DNA of 64,000 nucleotides from Rhodoferax sp. (GTDB taxonomy: Bacteria; Pseudomonadota; Gammaproteobacteria; Burkholderiales; Burkholderiaceae_C). Of the stretch, positions 17,242-25,915 are shown piece after piece (within the stretch, counting starts at the first letter, position 1; every line of letters begins with the position of its first letter). The stretch lies in assembly GCA_008015235.1 (NCBI GenBank), contig SSFF01000002.1, positions 1-64,000 of the forward strand, in the 5' to 3' direction. Position numbers and translations under genes: made by a program. Below the pieces are notes generated by a model, which worked only from the letters and a program-made list of their open reading frames with translations, searched no databases and was not told where the DNA came from.

Positions 17242-18426
17242 TCACTTTCCCGACGCAGCCGACGCCGAAATAGCTGGCATCGCCGGCGCCGGAGACGCTA
17301 CAGACTTTGTAGCTGTCTGCGTAGTATCTACGCGGGCTGAAGCCTGTTTTTCCTTGTAAATTGTGACCTTCTGGCCCGGCGACAGTACGTGGACGCCGGC
17401 AATCACGACCAACTGCCCCGGCTGCAGTCCGCTGGCCACCACCACCTCATTGCCATCGGCCGTGGCAATTTGAATGGGCTGCAGCTTGACCGTCATGCTG
17501 CTGCCATCGAGCACCCACACCGCAGTCCCGGCACCGTCATGGCGCAAGGCGCTGGTGGGAAGTTTGATGGCCTGCTGGTCCGCGCGCCCCAGGGCCTGGG
17601 GCAGCACAGTCACCGTGGTACCCAGGGCCGGGGCATCGCGCCCCTCCAAGCCCACCTTGACCACAAAAGTGCGCGTCACCGGGTCGGCGCTGGCAGCCAC
17701 CTCGCGCACAGCACCCTTTTGCACCCCATTGGCCCCCCACACCCGCACCTCGACGGCCGAACCGGCCTTGATGCGCGCCACCTTGTCTTCGGGCACCGAG
17801 AACACCACATCGCGTGGGCCGTCCTGGGCGATGCGCACCACCGGCGTACCGGCAGCCACCACCTGCCCCGGTTCGGCCTCCACGGCCGTGATCACACCCG
17901 CCACATCGGCCTTCAAGCTGGTGTAACCCGCCTGGTTGCCCTGGGCCGAGCCCTGGGCCAGTGCCTGGTCCAGCTGGGCCTGGGCTGCCTTCAGGGCGGC
18001 GTCGCGGCGCTCCAGTTCGGCACTGCTGATGAAATTTTGTTCGCGCAGGTCCTTGAAACGCTTGAAATCGGCGGCGGCGAGGTCGCGGTTGGTCTGGGCC
18101 GCGGCCACCTGGGCTTTGGCCGCAGCAGCGGCCAGCTGGTAGTCCTGAGGGTCCAGTTGCGCCAGGACATCGCCTGCTCGCACCCGCTGACCGACTTCGG
18201 CCTGCCGACGCAGAATCTTGCCGCCGACCCGGAAACCCAGACGCGACTCGGAGCGTGCCCGCACTTCACCCGAGAATTCGGCTACGGCCTGCAAATTGTC
18301 AGGCTGCACTTGCATCACTTTCACCGCACGAATGGGCTCCGGCTGCTCTGCCGGCTTGCTGCACCCCGCCAACAGGCTGCCTGCCCCCAATCCTGCCACT
18401 AGCCACAAGGCTGAAAACCGTCGCAT
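17242..18426 (-). CDS. RND efflux periplasmic adaptor lipoprotein
   Basis: The 394-residue membrane-fusion protein starts at 18426 with a lipoprotein signal (MRRFSALWLVAGLGAGSLLAG followed by the lipobox cysteine). A biotinyl-lipoyl-like region (GRQ-free form, LGFRVGGKILRRQAEVGQRV), an alpha hairpin with AAAKAQVAAAQTNRDLAAADF, and a beta-barrel domain follow. AGAGG lies upstream of the start, and the longer in-frame extension to 18462 lacks a signal. It is cotranscribed with the permease. The C-terminal tail (KQASARVDTTQTATKSVA) is encoded by a copy of the dispersed repeat at 17297-17352, so the tail appears to be acquired sequence. Confidence 0.92.
   Translation of the reverse strand: MRRFSALWLVAGLGAGSLLAGCSKPAEQPEPIRAVKVMQVQPDNLQAVAEFSGEVRARSESRLGFRVGGKILRRQAEVGQRVRAGDVLAQLDPQDYQLAAAAAKAQVAAAQTNRDLAAADFKRFKDLREQNFISSAELERRDAALKAAQAQLDQALAQGSAQGNQAGYTSLKADVAGVITAVEAEPGQVVAAGTPVVRIAQDGPRDVVFSVPEDKVARIKAGSAVEVRVWGANGVQKGAVREVAASADPVTRTFVVKVGLEGRDAPALGTTVTVLPQALGRADQQAIKLPTSALRHDGAGTAVWVLDGSSMTVKLQPIQIATADGNEVVVASGLQPGQLVVIAGVHVLSPGQKVTIYKEKQASARVDTTQTATKSVASPAPAMPAISASAASGK
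17297..17352 (+). repeat. Dispersed 55-bp repeat, copy A (inside RND adaptor gene, antisense)
   Basis: It begins GCTAC, has TAGCTG eight bases later, a GCGTAG-TAT-CTACGC hairpin, and the tail GCGGGCTGAAGCCTGTTTTT. The gene reads it on the opposite strand, without a stop, as KQASARVDTTQTATKSVA. Confidence 0.85.
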
Positions 18427-18465
18427 AAACACCTCTTCTGCACGCCCCATGCGGTAGCGCAATAA

Positions 18466-18487
18466 TTACTGACTGACTGGTTAGTAA
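18466..18487. promoter_or_regulatory. Palindromic operator upstream of RND efflux operon (TetR-type)
   Basis: TTACTGACTGA is followed by an imperfect mirror ending TTAGTAA; the 22-bp site reads nearly the same on both strands. It lies about 40 bases upstream of the adaptor start, where TetR-family repressors of RND operons usually bind. No TetR gene is present nearby, so the regulator must be encoded elsewhere. Confidence 0.6.
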
Positions 18488-18548
18488 TTTACAGAATCAG
18501 ACTGCCATTGTCAATTGGCGGGGGCATTGCAACAGCCCATGTCGACCT

Positions 18549-20270
18549 TCACTCCACCTGGGCTATGGCCGGTGCCACCCGCGGCAGGACCATGCGAAAG
18601 CAGGAGCCATGGCCTTCCCTGCTTTCCACCGACAGCGAGCCACCCAGGGCGTTGCGCACCAGGTCGTCCACGATATTGATACCCAAACCCGTACCCCCTT
18701 GGCCGATCTTGGTGCTGAAAAACGGTTGCAAAAGGCGCGCCTGAACCTGGGGACTCATGCCGACCCCATCGTCCTCTACCTGCAGCTCTATCCATTGATC
18801 GGGCAAAGCGCGTAGAACAATGCCTACCGTGCCACGGTCCAGTCCATCGAAGGCATGCAGAAAAGCGTTGTTGACCAGATTGATCAGCACCTGACCCAAC
18901 GCGCCTGGGAAACTGTCCATCCAGACCCCGGATTCCAAGCGCAGCTCCAGTTGCTGGACCTTGTTGCGCAGGCTCGGACGCAAGGTGTCCAGCACCTCGG
19001 TGATGGTGTGGCCGGCATCGAAGCGCCGGCGCTGTTCGCTGACCTGGTCCACCGCCACCTGCTTGAGCTTGCCCACCAGCTCCACGGCGCGGAACAGGTT
19101 GCGCTCGACCAACATGGAACCGTCGCGGATTTCCTGCACAAAGCCCACCAACTCCGACTTGCGCAGGGCTTCCCCCTGCATGCGCTCATGGAAACGCCGG
19201 GACGAATCCTGGCAGGTGGTGGCCGCCATCAGGCCATTGCCCAATGGCGTGCTCAACTCATGGGCCACACTGGCAATCAGGGCACTGAGGGTGGCGCGGG
19301 CGCTGCTGTGGGCCAGTTCTTCCTGCATGCGCTGCAGGCGCAAGCTGGCCTCTTCCAAGGCGTGGGTGCGCTCCTGCACCCGCTGCTCCAGCGAGGCATT
19401 CAGCTCGCGGACCTGCTGTTCGGCAGCACGCCGCTCGGTGATGTCGGCATAGGTGGTCACCATGCCGCCGTCCTGGGTCGGGTTGCCAATCACTTCCAGG
19501 GTCACGCCATCGGCAGGACGCGTGCGCTCGAAGCGGTGCGGCAGACACTGCCGGGCCAGCTCCACGCGCTGACGCACCAGCTCTTCCACATCGCCAGGGC
19601 CATATTCGCCACGGCGCGCATTGTGGTAGGCCAGTGCCCGCATGTTGACACCGGGCCGGGCCAATTCGGGGGGCAGTTGCATCAGCTCTCCGAAACGCCG
19701 GTTGCACATCACCAGATCCAGGTCCTTGTTGACGTAGCTGATGCCTTGGTTCACGCTGTTCATCACCAGTTCCAGCAATGCAGCCTTCTGGGCCAACTCC
19801 TGCTCACGCTGGGCCAGCTGTGCGGTCCGTTCCTGGACCTTGCCCTCCAGCTGTGCGCTGAGTTCTCTGAGCGCCTGTTCGCGTTGGCGTGGCACCGTGA
19901 CATCGGTGTAGGTCGTCACCATGCCCCCACCTGGCAGTGGCTGGCCCACCACCTCCAGGATGATGCCGTCGGGTCGTACCCGCTCAAAGCGGTGGGCCAG
20001 GAACTTGAACCCCAGCTCCATGCGCATACGCACCTGCTCGTCCACATCACCCGGGCCGTACTCGCCACGTTCGGCCAGGAAGCGGAAGCCTTCGGCATTG
20101 CTGGTGCCGGGCACCATCAGCCGGTCGGGGTAGTCCAGCAGCTCTTGAAAGCGCCGGTTGGCCGCCACCAGCCGCAATTGCGCATCAACCACTGTGAACC
20201 CGATGTCTAGGTGATTGAGCCCTGCCAGTAACAAGTCCCAGTTCGTACTGTCGGCGGTGCCGATATCCAT
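18549..20270 (-). CDS. Cytoplasmic sensor histidine kinase with two PAS domains
   Basis: The 573-residue kinase has two related PAS domains (about 10-130 and 165-285), each with the segment RGEYGPGD and the end GGMVTTY. They are separated by coiled coils (VQERTAQLAQREQELAQK; VQERTHALEEASLRLQRM). A histidine box follows (SVAHELSTPLG, His337), then an ATPase domain with NLVNNAFLHAF, DDGVGMS and GGTGLGINIVDDL. No membrane helix is visible, so it senses an internal signal. No response regulator is adjacent. It lies divergent to hpnC and downstream of the efflux operon's operator, but any functional tie is unproven. Confidence 0.9.
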   Translation of the reverse strand: MDIGTADSTNWDLLLAGLNHLDIGFTVVDAQLRLVAANRRFQELLDYPDRLMVPGTSNAEGFRFLAERGEYGPGDVDEQVRMRMELGFKFLAHRFERVRPDGIILEVVGQPLPGGGMVTTYTDVTVPRQREQALRELSAQLEGKVQERTAQLAQREQELAQKAALLELVMNSVNQGISYVNKDLDLVMCNRRFGELMQLPPELARPGVNMRALAYHNARRGEYGPGDVEELVRQRVELARQCLPHRFERTRPADGVTLEVIGNPTQDGGMVTTYADITERRAAEQQVRELNASLEQRVQERTHALEEASLRLQRMQEELAHSSARATLSALIASVAHELSTPLGNGLMAATTCQDSSRRFHERMQGEALRKSELVGFVQEIRDGSMLVERNLFRAVELVGKLKQVAVDQVSEQRRRFDAGHTITEVLDTLRPSLRNKVQQLELRLESGVWMDSFPGALGQVLINLVNNAFLHAFDGLDRGTVGIVLRALPDQWIELQVEDDGVGMSPQVQARLLQPFFSTKIGQGGTGLGINIVDDLVRNALGGSLSVESREGHGSCFRMVLPRVAPAIAQVE

Positions 20271-20369
20271 GGAAAGCGTCCCCTCGTTGTTTTCTTATAT
20301 TGTGTGTGCTGGCATTCTGCCCCAGCGCTTGCAGGGCGACAATCCGCAATCCCCCGATTCACGTACGCC

Positions 20370-21248
20370 ATGCCCCAGCCCCCCCATCCGCAAGCCCCGG
20401 TGCAGCCCAACCCGGTAACCCACTACGAGAATTTCCCAGTGGCTTCCTGGCTGTGTCCACCCCCCTTGCGTGCTCCCATTGCCGCCATCTACCACTTCGC
20501 CCGCACGGCCGACGACCTGGCCGATGAGGGCGAAAGCACGGCCGAACAGCGCCTGAACGAACTGCACCGCTACCGCCAGGCACTGCAGGCCGTGGCCCAA
20601 GCACAGCCGCCCTACCCGGCCAATGCCCCCTGGCACACGGTGTTTGCCCCGCTGCAGAGCGCCATCGCCCAGCACCGCTTGCCGCTCCCCCTGCTGGACG
20701 ACCTGTTGCGCGCCTTCGTGCAGGACGTGGAGCGCACCGCCAGCGGCCAGCGCTACCGCGACGAGGCCGAACTGCTGGACTACTGCCGCCTCTCGGCCAA
20801 CCCGGTCGGTCGCCTGTTGCTGCACCTGTACGGTGTGCAGTCCGAACAAGCCCTGGCCTGGAGCGACGACATCTGCTCTGCGCTGCAACTCATCAACTTC
20901 TGGCAGGACCTCAGCACCGACATCCCGCGCCAGCGCTACTACCTGCCGTTGGATTTGTGTGCCCGGTTTGGGGTGACAGAGACCGACATGCTGGCCTGCA
21001 AGCAAACGTCATCCGCTACCCTTTTAATAGCTACTCTCGCAGATTCTGCGCGGGCCAGAATGCAAAAAGGTGCTCAATTGGTGCACTTGCTGCCGGGCCG
21101 CGCGGGCTGGGAGCTGCGCCTGGTGGTGCAAGGCGGCCTGCGCATTCTGGACAAGATGGCTGCACTGCAGTACCGCACCCTGCACCAGCGCCCGGTGCTG
21201 CGCGGGTGGGATTACGGCGTGATGCTGTGGCGCGCACTGTGGATGTAA
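20370..21248 (+). CDS. hpnC: HpnC, hydroxysqualene synthase
   Basis: In the HpnCDE route HpnD makes presqualene diphosphate from two farnesyl diphosphates, HpnC converts it to hydroxysqualene, and HpnE reduces that to squalene. The 292-residue protein has the trans-isoprenyl synthase first Asp motif (ARTADDLADEGE) and the second region QLINFWQDLSTDIPRQRYYLP. ATG 20370 (MPQPPHPQAP) fits family N-termini better than the upstream TTG frame start. A copy of the dispersed repeat (21015-21068) codes in frame for part of a C-terminal helix, giving SATLLIATLADSARARMQKG. It overlaps no neighbour and precedes hpnD by 29 bases. Confidence 0.9.
   Translation: MPQPPHPQAPVQPNPVTHYENFPVASWLCPPPLRAPIAAIYHFARTADDLADEGESTAEQRLNELHRYRQALQAVAQAQPPYPANAPWHTVFAPLQSAIAQHRLPLPLLDDLLRAFVQDVERTASGQRYRDEAELLDYCRLSANPVGRLLLHLYGVQSEQALAWSDDICSALQLINFWQDLSTDIPRQRYYLPLDLCARFGVTETDMLACKQTSSATLLIATLADSARARMQKGAQLVHLLPGRAGWELRLVVQGGLRILDKMAALQYRTLHQRPVLRGWDYGVMLWRALWM
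21015..21068 (+). repeat. Dispersed 55-bp repeat, copy B (inside hpnC, sense)
   Basis: It begins GCTAC, has TAGCTA eight bases later, a CGCAG-ATT-CTGCG hairpin, then CGGGCCAGAATGCAAAAAGG. It is the only intragenic copy in the same direction as its gene and stays open in that frame. Confidence 0.8.
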
Positions 21249-21277
21249 GCGCCGTGGATGTAACAATACGCCCGCCT

Positions 21278-22117
21278 ATGACCCCCGAGCAATACGTCCA
21301 AGACAAGGCCGCCGCCTCCGGCAGCAGCTTCTACTACGCCTTCCTGTTCCTGCCCGCACGCCGGCGCGCAGCCATCACCGCCTTCTACGCCTTCTGCCGC
21401 GAGGTCGACGACGTGGTGGACGAAACCAGCGACCCCAGTGTGGCCGCCAACAAGCTGGCCTGGTGGAGCAAAGAGGTGCACCAGTCCTTCCAGGGCAAGC
21501 CCAGCCACCCCGTCACCCAGGCGCTGATGCCGCTGGCCGACGAGTTCGGCATCGAAGAGCGCCACCTGCAGGCCGTGATCGAGGGCTGCCAGATGGACCT
21601 GAACCAGACCCGCTACCTGGACTGGCCGGGCCTGCAGCGCTACTGCCACCTGGTGGCCAGCGAGGTCGGCGAAGTGGCGGCCCGCATTTTTGGCCAGACC
21701 GATGCGCGCACCACCGAATACGCCCACACCCTGGGCTTGGCCCTGCAGCTCACCAACATCCTGCGCGATGTCGGCGAAGACGCGCGCCGCGGTCGCATCT
21801 ACCTGCCGGTGAACGAACTGCAGCAGTTCAACGTCAAGGCCAACGACATCCTGACCGGCCAGTACTCCGAGCGCTTCACCGCCCTGATGCAGTTCCAGGC
21901 CCAGCGCGCCCATGCGCTGTTCGACCAGGCGCTGGCGCTGCTGCCTGCGGCCGACCGCCGCGCCCAGAAGCCGGGTCTGATGATGGCCGCCATTTACCGC
22001 GCCCTTTTGCGCGAGATCGAGCGCGACGGCTTCACGGTGCTGCACCAGCGCACCAGCCTCACCCCCATCCGCAAACTCTGGCTGGCCTGGCGCGTCCAGG
22101 CTCTGGGCCGGGTTTGA
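21278..22117 (+). CDS. hpnD: HpnD, presqualene diphosphate synthase
   Basis: The 279-residue prenyl synthase carries both Asp-rich motifs, EVDDVVDE near the N-terminus and LRDVGEDARRGRIYLP in the middle, and the family segment YCHLVASEVGEVAARIFG. It condenses two farnesyl diphosphates to presqualene diphosphate for the squalene and hopanoid pathway. ATG 21278 (MTPEQYVQDKAAASGSSFYYAF) matches family starts; the reading frame extends further upstream only by overlap with hpnC. It ends 14 bases before hpnE, indicating one operon hpnCDE. Confidence 0.95.
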   Translation: MTPEQYVQDKAAASGSSFYYAFLFLPARRRAAITAFYAFCREVDDVVDETSDPSVAANKLAWWSKEVHQSFQGKPSHPVTQALMPLADEFGIEERHLQAVIEGCQMDLNQTRYLDWPGLQRYCHLVASEVGEVAARIFGQTDARTTEYAHTLGLALQLTNILRDVGEDARRGRIYLPVNELQQFNVKANDILTGQYSERFTALMQFQAQRAHALFDQALALLPAADRRAQKPGLMMAAIYRALLREIERDGFTVLHQRTSLTPIRKLWLAWRVQALGRV

Positions 22118-22131
22118 GCCCGCGCAGCGCC

Positions 22132-23436
22132 ATGCAAGTGGCCGTCATTGGGGCGGGCTGGGCTGGCCTGAGCGCGGCTGTCCACGCCTGCCAGGCCGGC
22201 CACCGCGTCACCGTATTCGAAGCCAGCCACACCCCCGGCGGCCGCGCCCGCGCCCTCGACATCACCCTGGCCGATGGACAAACCACCACAGTAGACAACG
22301 GCCAGCACATCCTCATCGGCGCCTACAGCGCCACGCTGGCGTTGATGCGCAGCGTGGGCGTTGACACCGACAGCGCCCTACTGCGCCTGCCCCTGGTCAT
22401 GCAATACCCCGACGGCAGCGGTCTGCGCCTGCCGCGCTGGCCCGCACCGCTGGATGCGCTGGCCGGTGTGCTGACGGCGAAAGGCTGGGGCTGGGGCGCA
22501 CGCCTGTCCATGCTCAAGCGCAGTCTGCGCTGGCAATGGCAGGGCTTTGACTGCGCCCCCCAGGCCAGCGTGCACGACCTGTGCCGGGGCTTGCACCCCC
22601 AAGTCCTGCAAAGCCTGATCGAGCCGCTGTGCGTCTCGGCCCTGAACACCCCCATGGAGCGCGCCAGCGGCCAGGTGTTCCTTCGGGTGCTGAAGGACTC
22701 ACTCTTTGGCGGCAACGGCGCATCCAACCTGCTGCTGCCACGCACCGACCTGGGCCGCGTGCTGCCCGAGGCCGCGCTGGCCTGGCTGCACAACCAGGGG
22801 GCCACGGTGCAGCTGGGGCGGCGTGTGCGCAACCTGCAGACCACAGTGACTGGCTGGCAAGTGGATGGCCAGCCCTTCGATGCCGTCATCCTTGCCACTT
22901 CGGCACAAAATGCGGCCTCTGCCCTCATGGAATATGCGCGAACAGCTAGCAATTCGATAGCAACCGACATCCAGACCTGGTGCCGCACCTCGGCTGCACT
23001 GCAGTACGAGGCGATTGCCACCGTCTACACCCAGGCCACCGGTGCGCGCCTGCCCCAACCCATGCTGGCTTTGCCCAGCGATGGCACCCACCCGGCCCAG
23101 TTCGTGTTCGACCGCGGCCAGCTCGGCGGCCCCAGCGGCCTGTGGGCCTTTGTCGTGAGCGCCGCCACGGGCGAGCGCGAAGCCATGGCCCAGGCTGTGT
23201 GCGTGCAAGTACGTGCGCAACTGGCACCGTATTTGGGCGATACGCCCTTGCAGCTGCTGCAAACCGTGGTGGAAAAGCGGGCCACCTTCGCCTGCACCCC
23301 GGCCTTGCAGCGCCCGCCGGAGGCCATTGCCCCAGGGCTGTGGGCCTGTGGCGACTACGTGCAAGGACCCTACCCGGCCACGCTCGAAGGGGCGGTGCGC
23401 AGCGGTGCCAGCGTGGCCGCGCAACTGGGGCGCTGA
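22132..23436 (+). CDS. hpnE: HpnE, FAD-dependent hydroxysqualene reductase
   Basis: The 434-residue amine-oxidase-like flavoprotein has the dinucleotide fold VAVIGAGWAGLSAAVHA, the GG motif EASHTPGGRARALD, and a C-terminal FAD segment WACGDYVQGPYPATLEGAVRSG. It removes the hydroxyl of hydroxysqualene to yield squalene. Start ATG 22132 is at the flavin fold, with a GCAGCGCC leader. A repeat copy (22906-22961, opposite strand) is translated as NAASALMEYARTASNSIA within a surface-like segment. Squalene-hopene cyclase is not in the window, so the end product (hopanoid) is inferred. Confidence 0.93.
   Translation: MQVAVIGAGWAGLSAAVHACQAGHRVTVFEASHTPGGRARALDITLADGQTTTVDNGQHILIGAYSATLALMRSVGVDTDSALLRLPLVMQYPDGSGLRLPRWPAPLDALAGVLTAKGWGWGARLSMLKRSLRWQWQGFDCAPQASVHDLCRGLHPQVLQSLIEPLCVSALNTPMERASGQVFLRVLKDSLFGGNGASNLLLPRTDLGRVLPEAALAWLHNQGATVQLGRRVRNLQTTVTGWQVDGQPFDAVILATSAQNAASALMEYARTASNSIATDIQTWCRTSAALQYEAIATVYTQATGARLPQPMLALPSDGTHPAQFVFDRGQLGGPSGLWAFVVSAATGEREAMAQAVCVQVRAQLAPYLGDTPLQLLQTVVEKRATFACTPALQRPPEAIAPGLWACGDYVQGPYPATLEGAVRSGASVAAQLGR
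22906..22961 (-). repeat. Dispersed 55-bp repeat, copy C (inside hpnE, antisense)
   Basis: Read on the minus strand it begins GCTAT, has TAGCTG after eight bases, CGCGCATATTCCATGAGGGC, then AGAGGCCGCATTTT. Its hairpin is the weakest of the family. The gene reads it in the same frame as copies A and F. Confidence 0.8.
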
Positions 23437-23511
23437 ACCCCGGTAGCGGCCTGCCAATAAGCACTATCGTGCGCATAATGGCGGGCTAAATATTCCAAAG
23501 AGGAGACAGGG

Positions 23512-25911
23512 ATGCGCACTGCGTTGAAGGGAATCGCCGTTGTCCTGGTGGCACTGCTGCTGGCCGTGGCCGGTGCCGGGGTCTGGTACTTCAATACCAA
23601 GTTGCCGGTGCGCAAGGGTGCACTGGCCCTGACCGGGCTCACTGCCGCTGTAACGGTGGACTACGACGAACGTGGCGTGCCCCACATTCGCGCCCAGAAC
23701 GAGGCCGACATGTACCGCGCCCTGGGCTATGTGCACGCCCAGGACCGCCTGTTCCAGATGGAAATGGTGCGCCGCCTGGCCCAGGGCGAGCTCGCCGAAA
23801 TCCTCGGCCCCAAACTCCTGGACACCGACAAGCTGTTCCGTACCCTGGGACTGCGCCAGCATGCCATCGACTATGTCGCCAAGATGGACATGAACACGCC
23901 AGCGTCCAAAGCCTTGCTGGCCTACCTGGATGGCATCAACCAGTACCAAGCCACGCGCCCGGCTCCGGTGGAATTTGACATCCTGAAGATCCCCAAGCGG
24001 CCGTTCACCCCGCAGGACACCATGGCGGTGTCCGGCTACCTGGCCTACAGCTTTGCCGCGGCCTTCCGTACCGAACCGGTGATGACCTTCATCCGCGACA
24101 AGCTCGGAGCCGACTACCTGCGTGCCTTTGACGTCGACTGGCATCCCTTGGGAGTCTTGGAGCAGGCCGGACTCAATGATGCCACCTGGCAAAGCCTCAA
24201 CCGCGTCGCCCAGACCAGCCTGGACAGCATGGAACTGGGTGGCGTTCCACTGTTTGAGGGCAGCAATGCCTGGGCCATTTCCGGGCGCCTTAGCGCCAGT
24301 GGCCGCCCCTTGCTGGCGGGAGACCCGCACATCGCCTATTCGGCCCCCGCCGTGTGGTACGAGGCGCACCTCAGCAGCCCCGGCTTCGACCTCTACGGCC
24401 ACTACCAGGCCCTGAACCCGGTGGCCCTGTTGGGCCACAACGAAAGATTCGGCTGGAGCATCACCATGTTCCAGAACGATGACCTGGACCTGATTGCCGA
24501 GCAGACCGATGCCGATCACCCCAACCAGGTGTTCATCCACGGCGAATGGGTGGACATCCAAGTCCGCACCGAAACCATCCTGGTCAAGGACTCCGGCCCG
24601 GTCACCATTGCCTTGCGCCGGACTCCCCACGGCCCCATCATCAACGATGCGTTCTCTGCGGCCCTGGGCACCAGTCCGGTATCCATGTGGTGGGCCTTTC
24701 TGGAAACCGAAAACCCGGTGCTGGAGGCCTTCTACGCCTTGAACCGCGCCGACAGCCGGGACAAGGCACGCGAAGCCGCCTCCCTGATCCACGCCCCCGG
24801 CCTCAACGTGGTCTGGGCCAATGCCGCGGGCGACATCGGCTGGTGGGCCGCCGGCAAGCTGCCGCAACGCCCCGCGGGCGTAAACCCCACATTCATTCTG
24901 GATGCGGCCAAGGGCGAAGCCGAAAAACCGGGCTTCTACGCTTTCCAGTTCAACCCGCAGGAAGAAAACCCGGCGCGCGGCTACATCGTCTCGGCCAACC
25001 ACCAGCCACAGCCTCCCAGTGGCGTGCCCGTGCCCGGCTACTACAACCTAGCCGACCGCGCGCGCCAATTGGACCAGGCCTTGTCCGAGCCGAACAAGAA
25101 GTGGGATGTCTCCGCCGCCCAGGCCTTGCAGCTGGATGTCGGCAATGGCTATGCGCGCCGCATCCTCGACCCGCTGCTGCCGGTGCTCAAGGCCGCCGTG
25201 ACCGACTCCAACGAACAGGCTTTTCTGGAGCCACTGGAAAAGTGGGACGGTACCTACACCCGTGACAGCATTGCCGCGACCTTGTTCAGCCAGTTTGTCT
25301 ACGAGCTGGCCAAGGCCGCCATGGCCGATGAGCTGGGTGATGTGATGTTTGCCAACCTGCTGCGCACCCGGGCACTGGACAGTGCATTGCCGCTGCTGGC
25401 AGCCGACGAAGCGTCCCCCTGGTGGGACAGCAAGAAAACCGCAAAACGTGCGGAGGGCCGCTTCGAAATAGCCCAACAGGCCTGGCACAACACCTACGAG
25501 CACCTCAGTGGCTTGTATGGAAGCAGCCTGCTGGAATGGTCTTGGGGCAAAACCCACACCCTGACCCACAACCACCCCCTGGGCATGCAAAAACCGCTGA
25601 ATCTACTGTTCAATATTGGCCCTTTCCCCGTTCCAGGGGGGCGTGAAACCCCCAACAACCTCTCGGGCAGCGTGGGACCGGCTCCCTGGGCCGTGAGCTA
25701 TGGCCCATCCACCCGTCGTGTGATCGACTTAGCCAGCCCGGCAACAGCTGTCGGCATCAATCCAGTGGGGCAAAGCGGTGTGCTGTTCGATGCCCACTTC
25801 GATGACCAGGCGCTGCCTTTTGCCGAGGGTATCTACCTGCCCCAGCATCTGGCAGCCGACGATGTGAAAGCCCATACGCAAAGTACACTCAGCCTGCAGC
25901 CAGCCAAGTAG
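23512..25911 (+). CDS. Penicillin-acylase-family Ntn hydrolase
   Basis: The 799-residue protein starts with a membrane anchor or signal (ALKGIAVVLVALLLAVAGAGVWYF). The A-chain region has IRAQNEADMYRALGYVHAQDRLFQMEM. The probable autocatalytic site is at LFEGSNAWAISG, where the serine would become the N-terminal nucleophile of the B chain. The asparagine-containing oxyanion region near NERFGWSITMFQNDDLDL also fits. Such enzymes cleave amides including penicillins, acyl-homoserine lactones or cyclic peptides; the true substrate cannot be assigned. GAGGAG precedes the start. It ends 4 bases before hemH, suggesting cotranscription. Confidence 0.9.
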   Translation: MRTALKGIAVVLVALLLAVAGAGVWYFNTKLPVRKGALALTGLTAAVTVDYDERGVPHIRAQNEADMYRALGYVHAQDRLFQMEMVRRLAQGELAEILGPKLLDTDKLFRTLGLRQHAIDYVAKMDMNTPASKALLAYLDGINQYQATRPAPVEFDILKIPKRPFTPQDTMAVSGYLAYSFAAAFRTEPVMTFIRDKLGADYLRAFDVDWHPLGVLEQAGLNDATWQSLNRVAQTSLDSMELGGVPLFEGSNAWAISGRLSASGRPLLAGDPHIAYSAPAVWYEAHLSSPGFDLYGHYQALNPVALLGHNERFGWSITMFQNDDLDLIAEQTDADHPNQVFIHGEWVDIQVRTETILVKDSGPVTIALRRTPHGPIINDAFSAALGTSPVSMWWAFLETENPVLEAFYALNRADSRDKAREAASLIHAPGLNVVWANAAGDIGWWAAGKLPQRPAGVNPTFILDAAKGEAEKPGFYAFQFNPQEENPARGYIVSANHQPQPPSGVPVPGYYNLADRARQLDQALSEPNKKWDVSAAQALQLDVGNGYARRILDPLLPVLKAAVTDSNEQAFLEPLEKWDGTYTRDSIAATLFSQFVYELAKAAMADELGDVMFANLLRTRALDSALPLLAADEASPWWDSKKTAKRAEGRFEIAQQAWHNTYEHLSGLYGSSLLEWSWGKTHTLTHNHPLGMQKPLNLLFNIGPFPVPGGRETPNNLSGSVGPAPWAVSYGPSTRRVIDLASPATAVGINPVGQSGVLFDAHFDDQALPFAEGIYLPQHLAADDVKAHTQSTLSLQPAK

Positions 25912-25915
25912 AGCC

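Noticed and set aside
15513..17273. Long plus-strand frame (about 586 codons) opposite the RND permease
   Set aside because: Histidine- and glutamine-rich low-complexity translation typical of the antisense of a GC-rich gene; the permease on the other strand is unmistakable.
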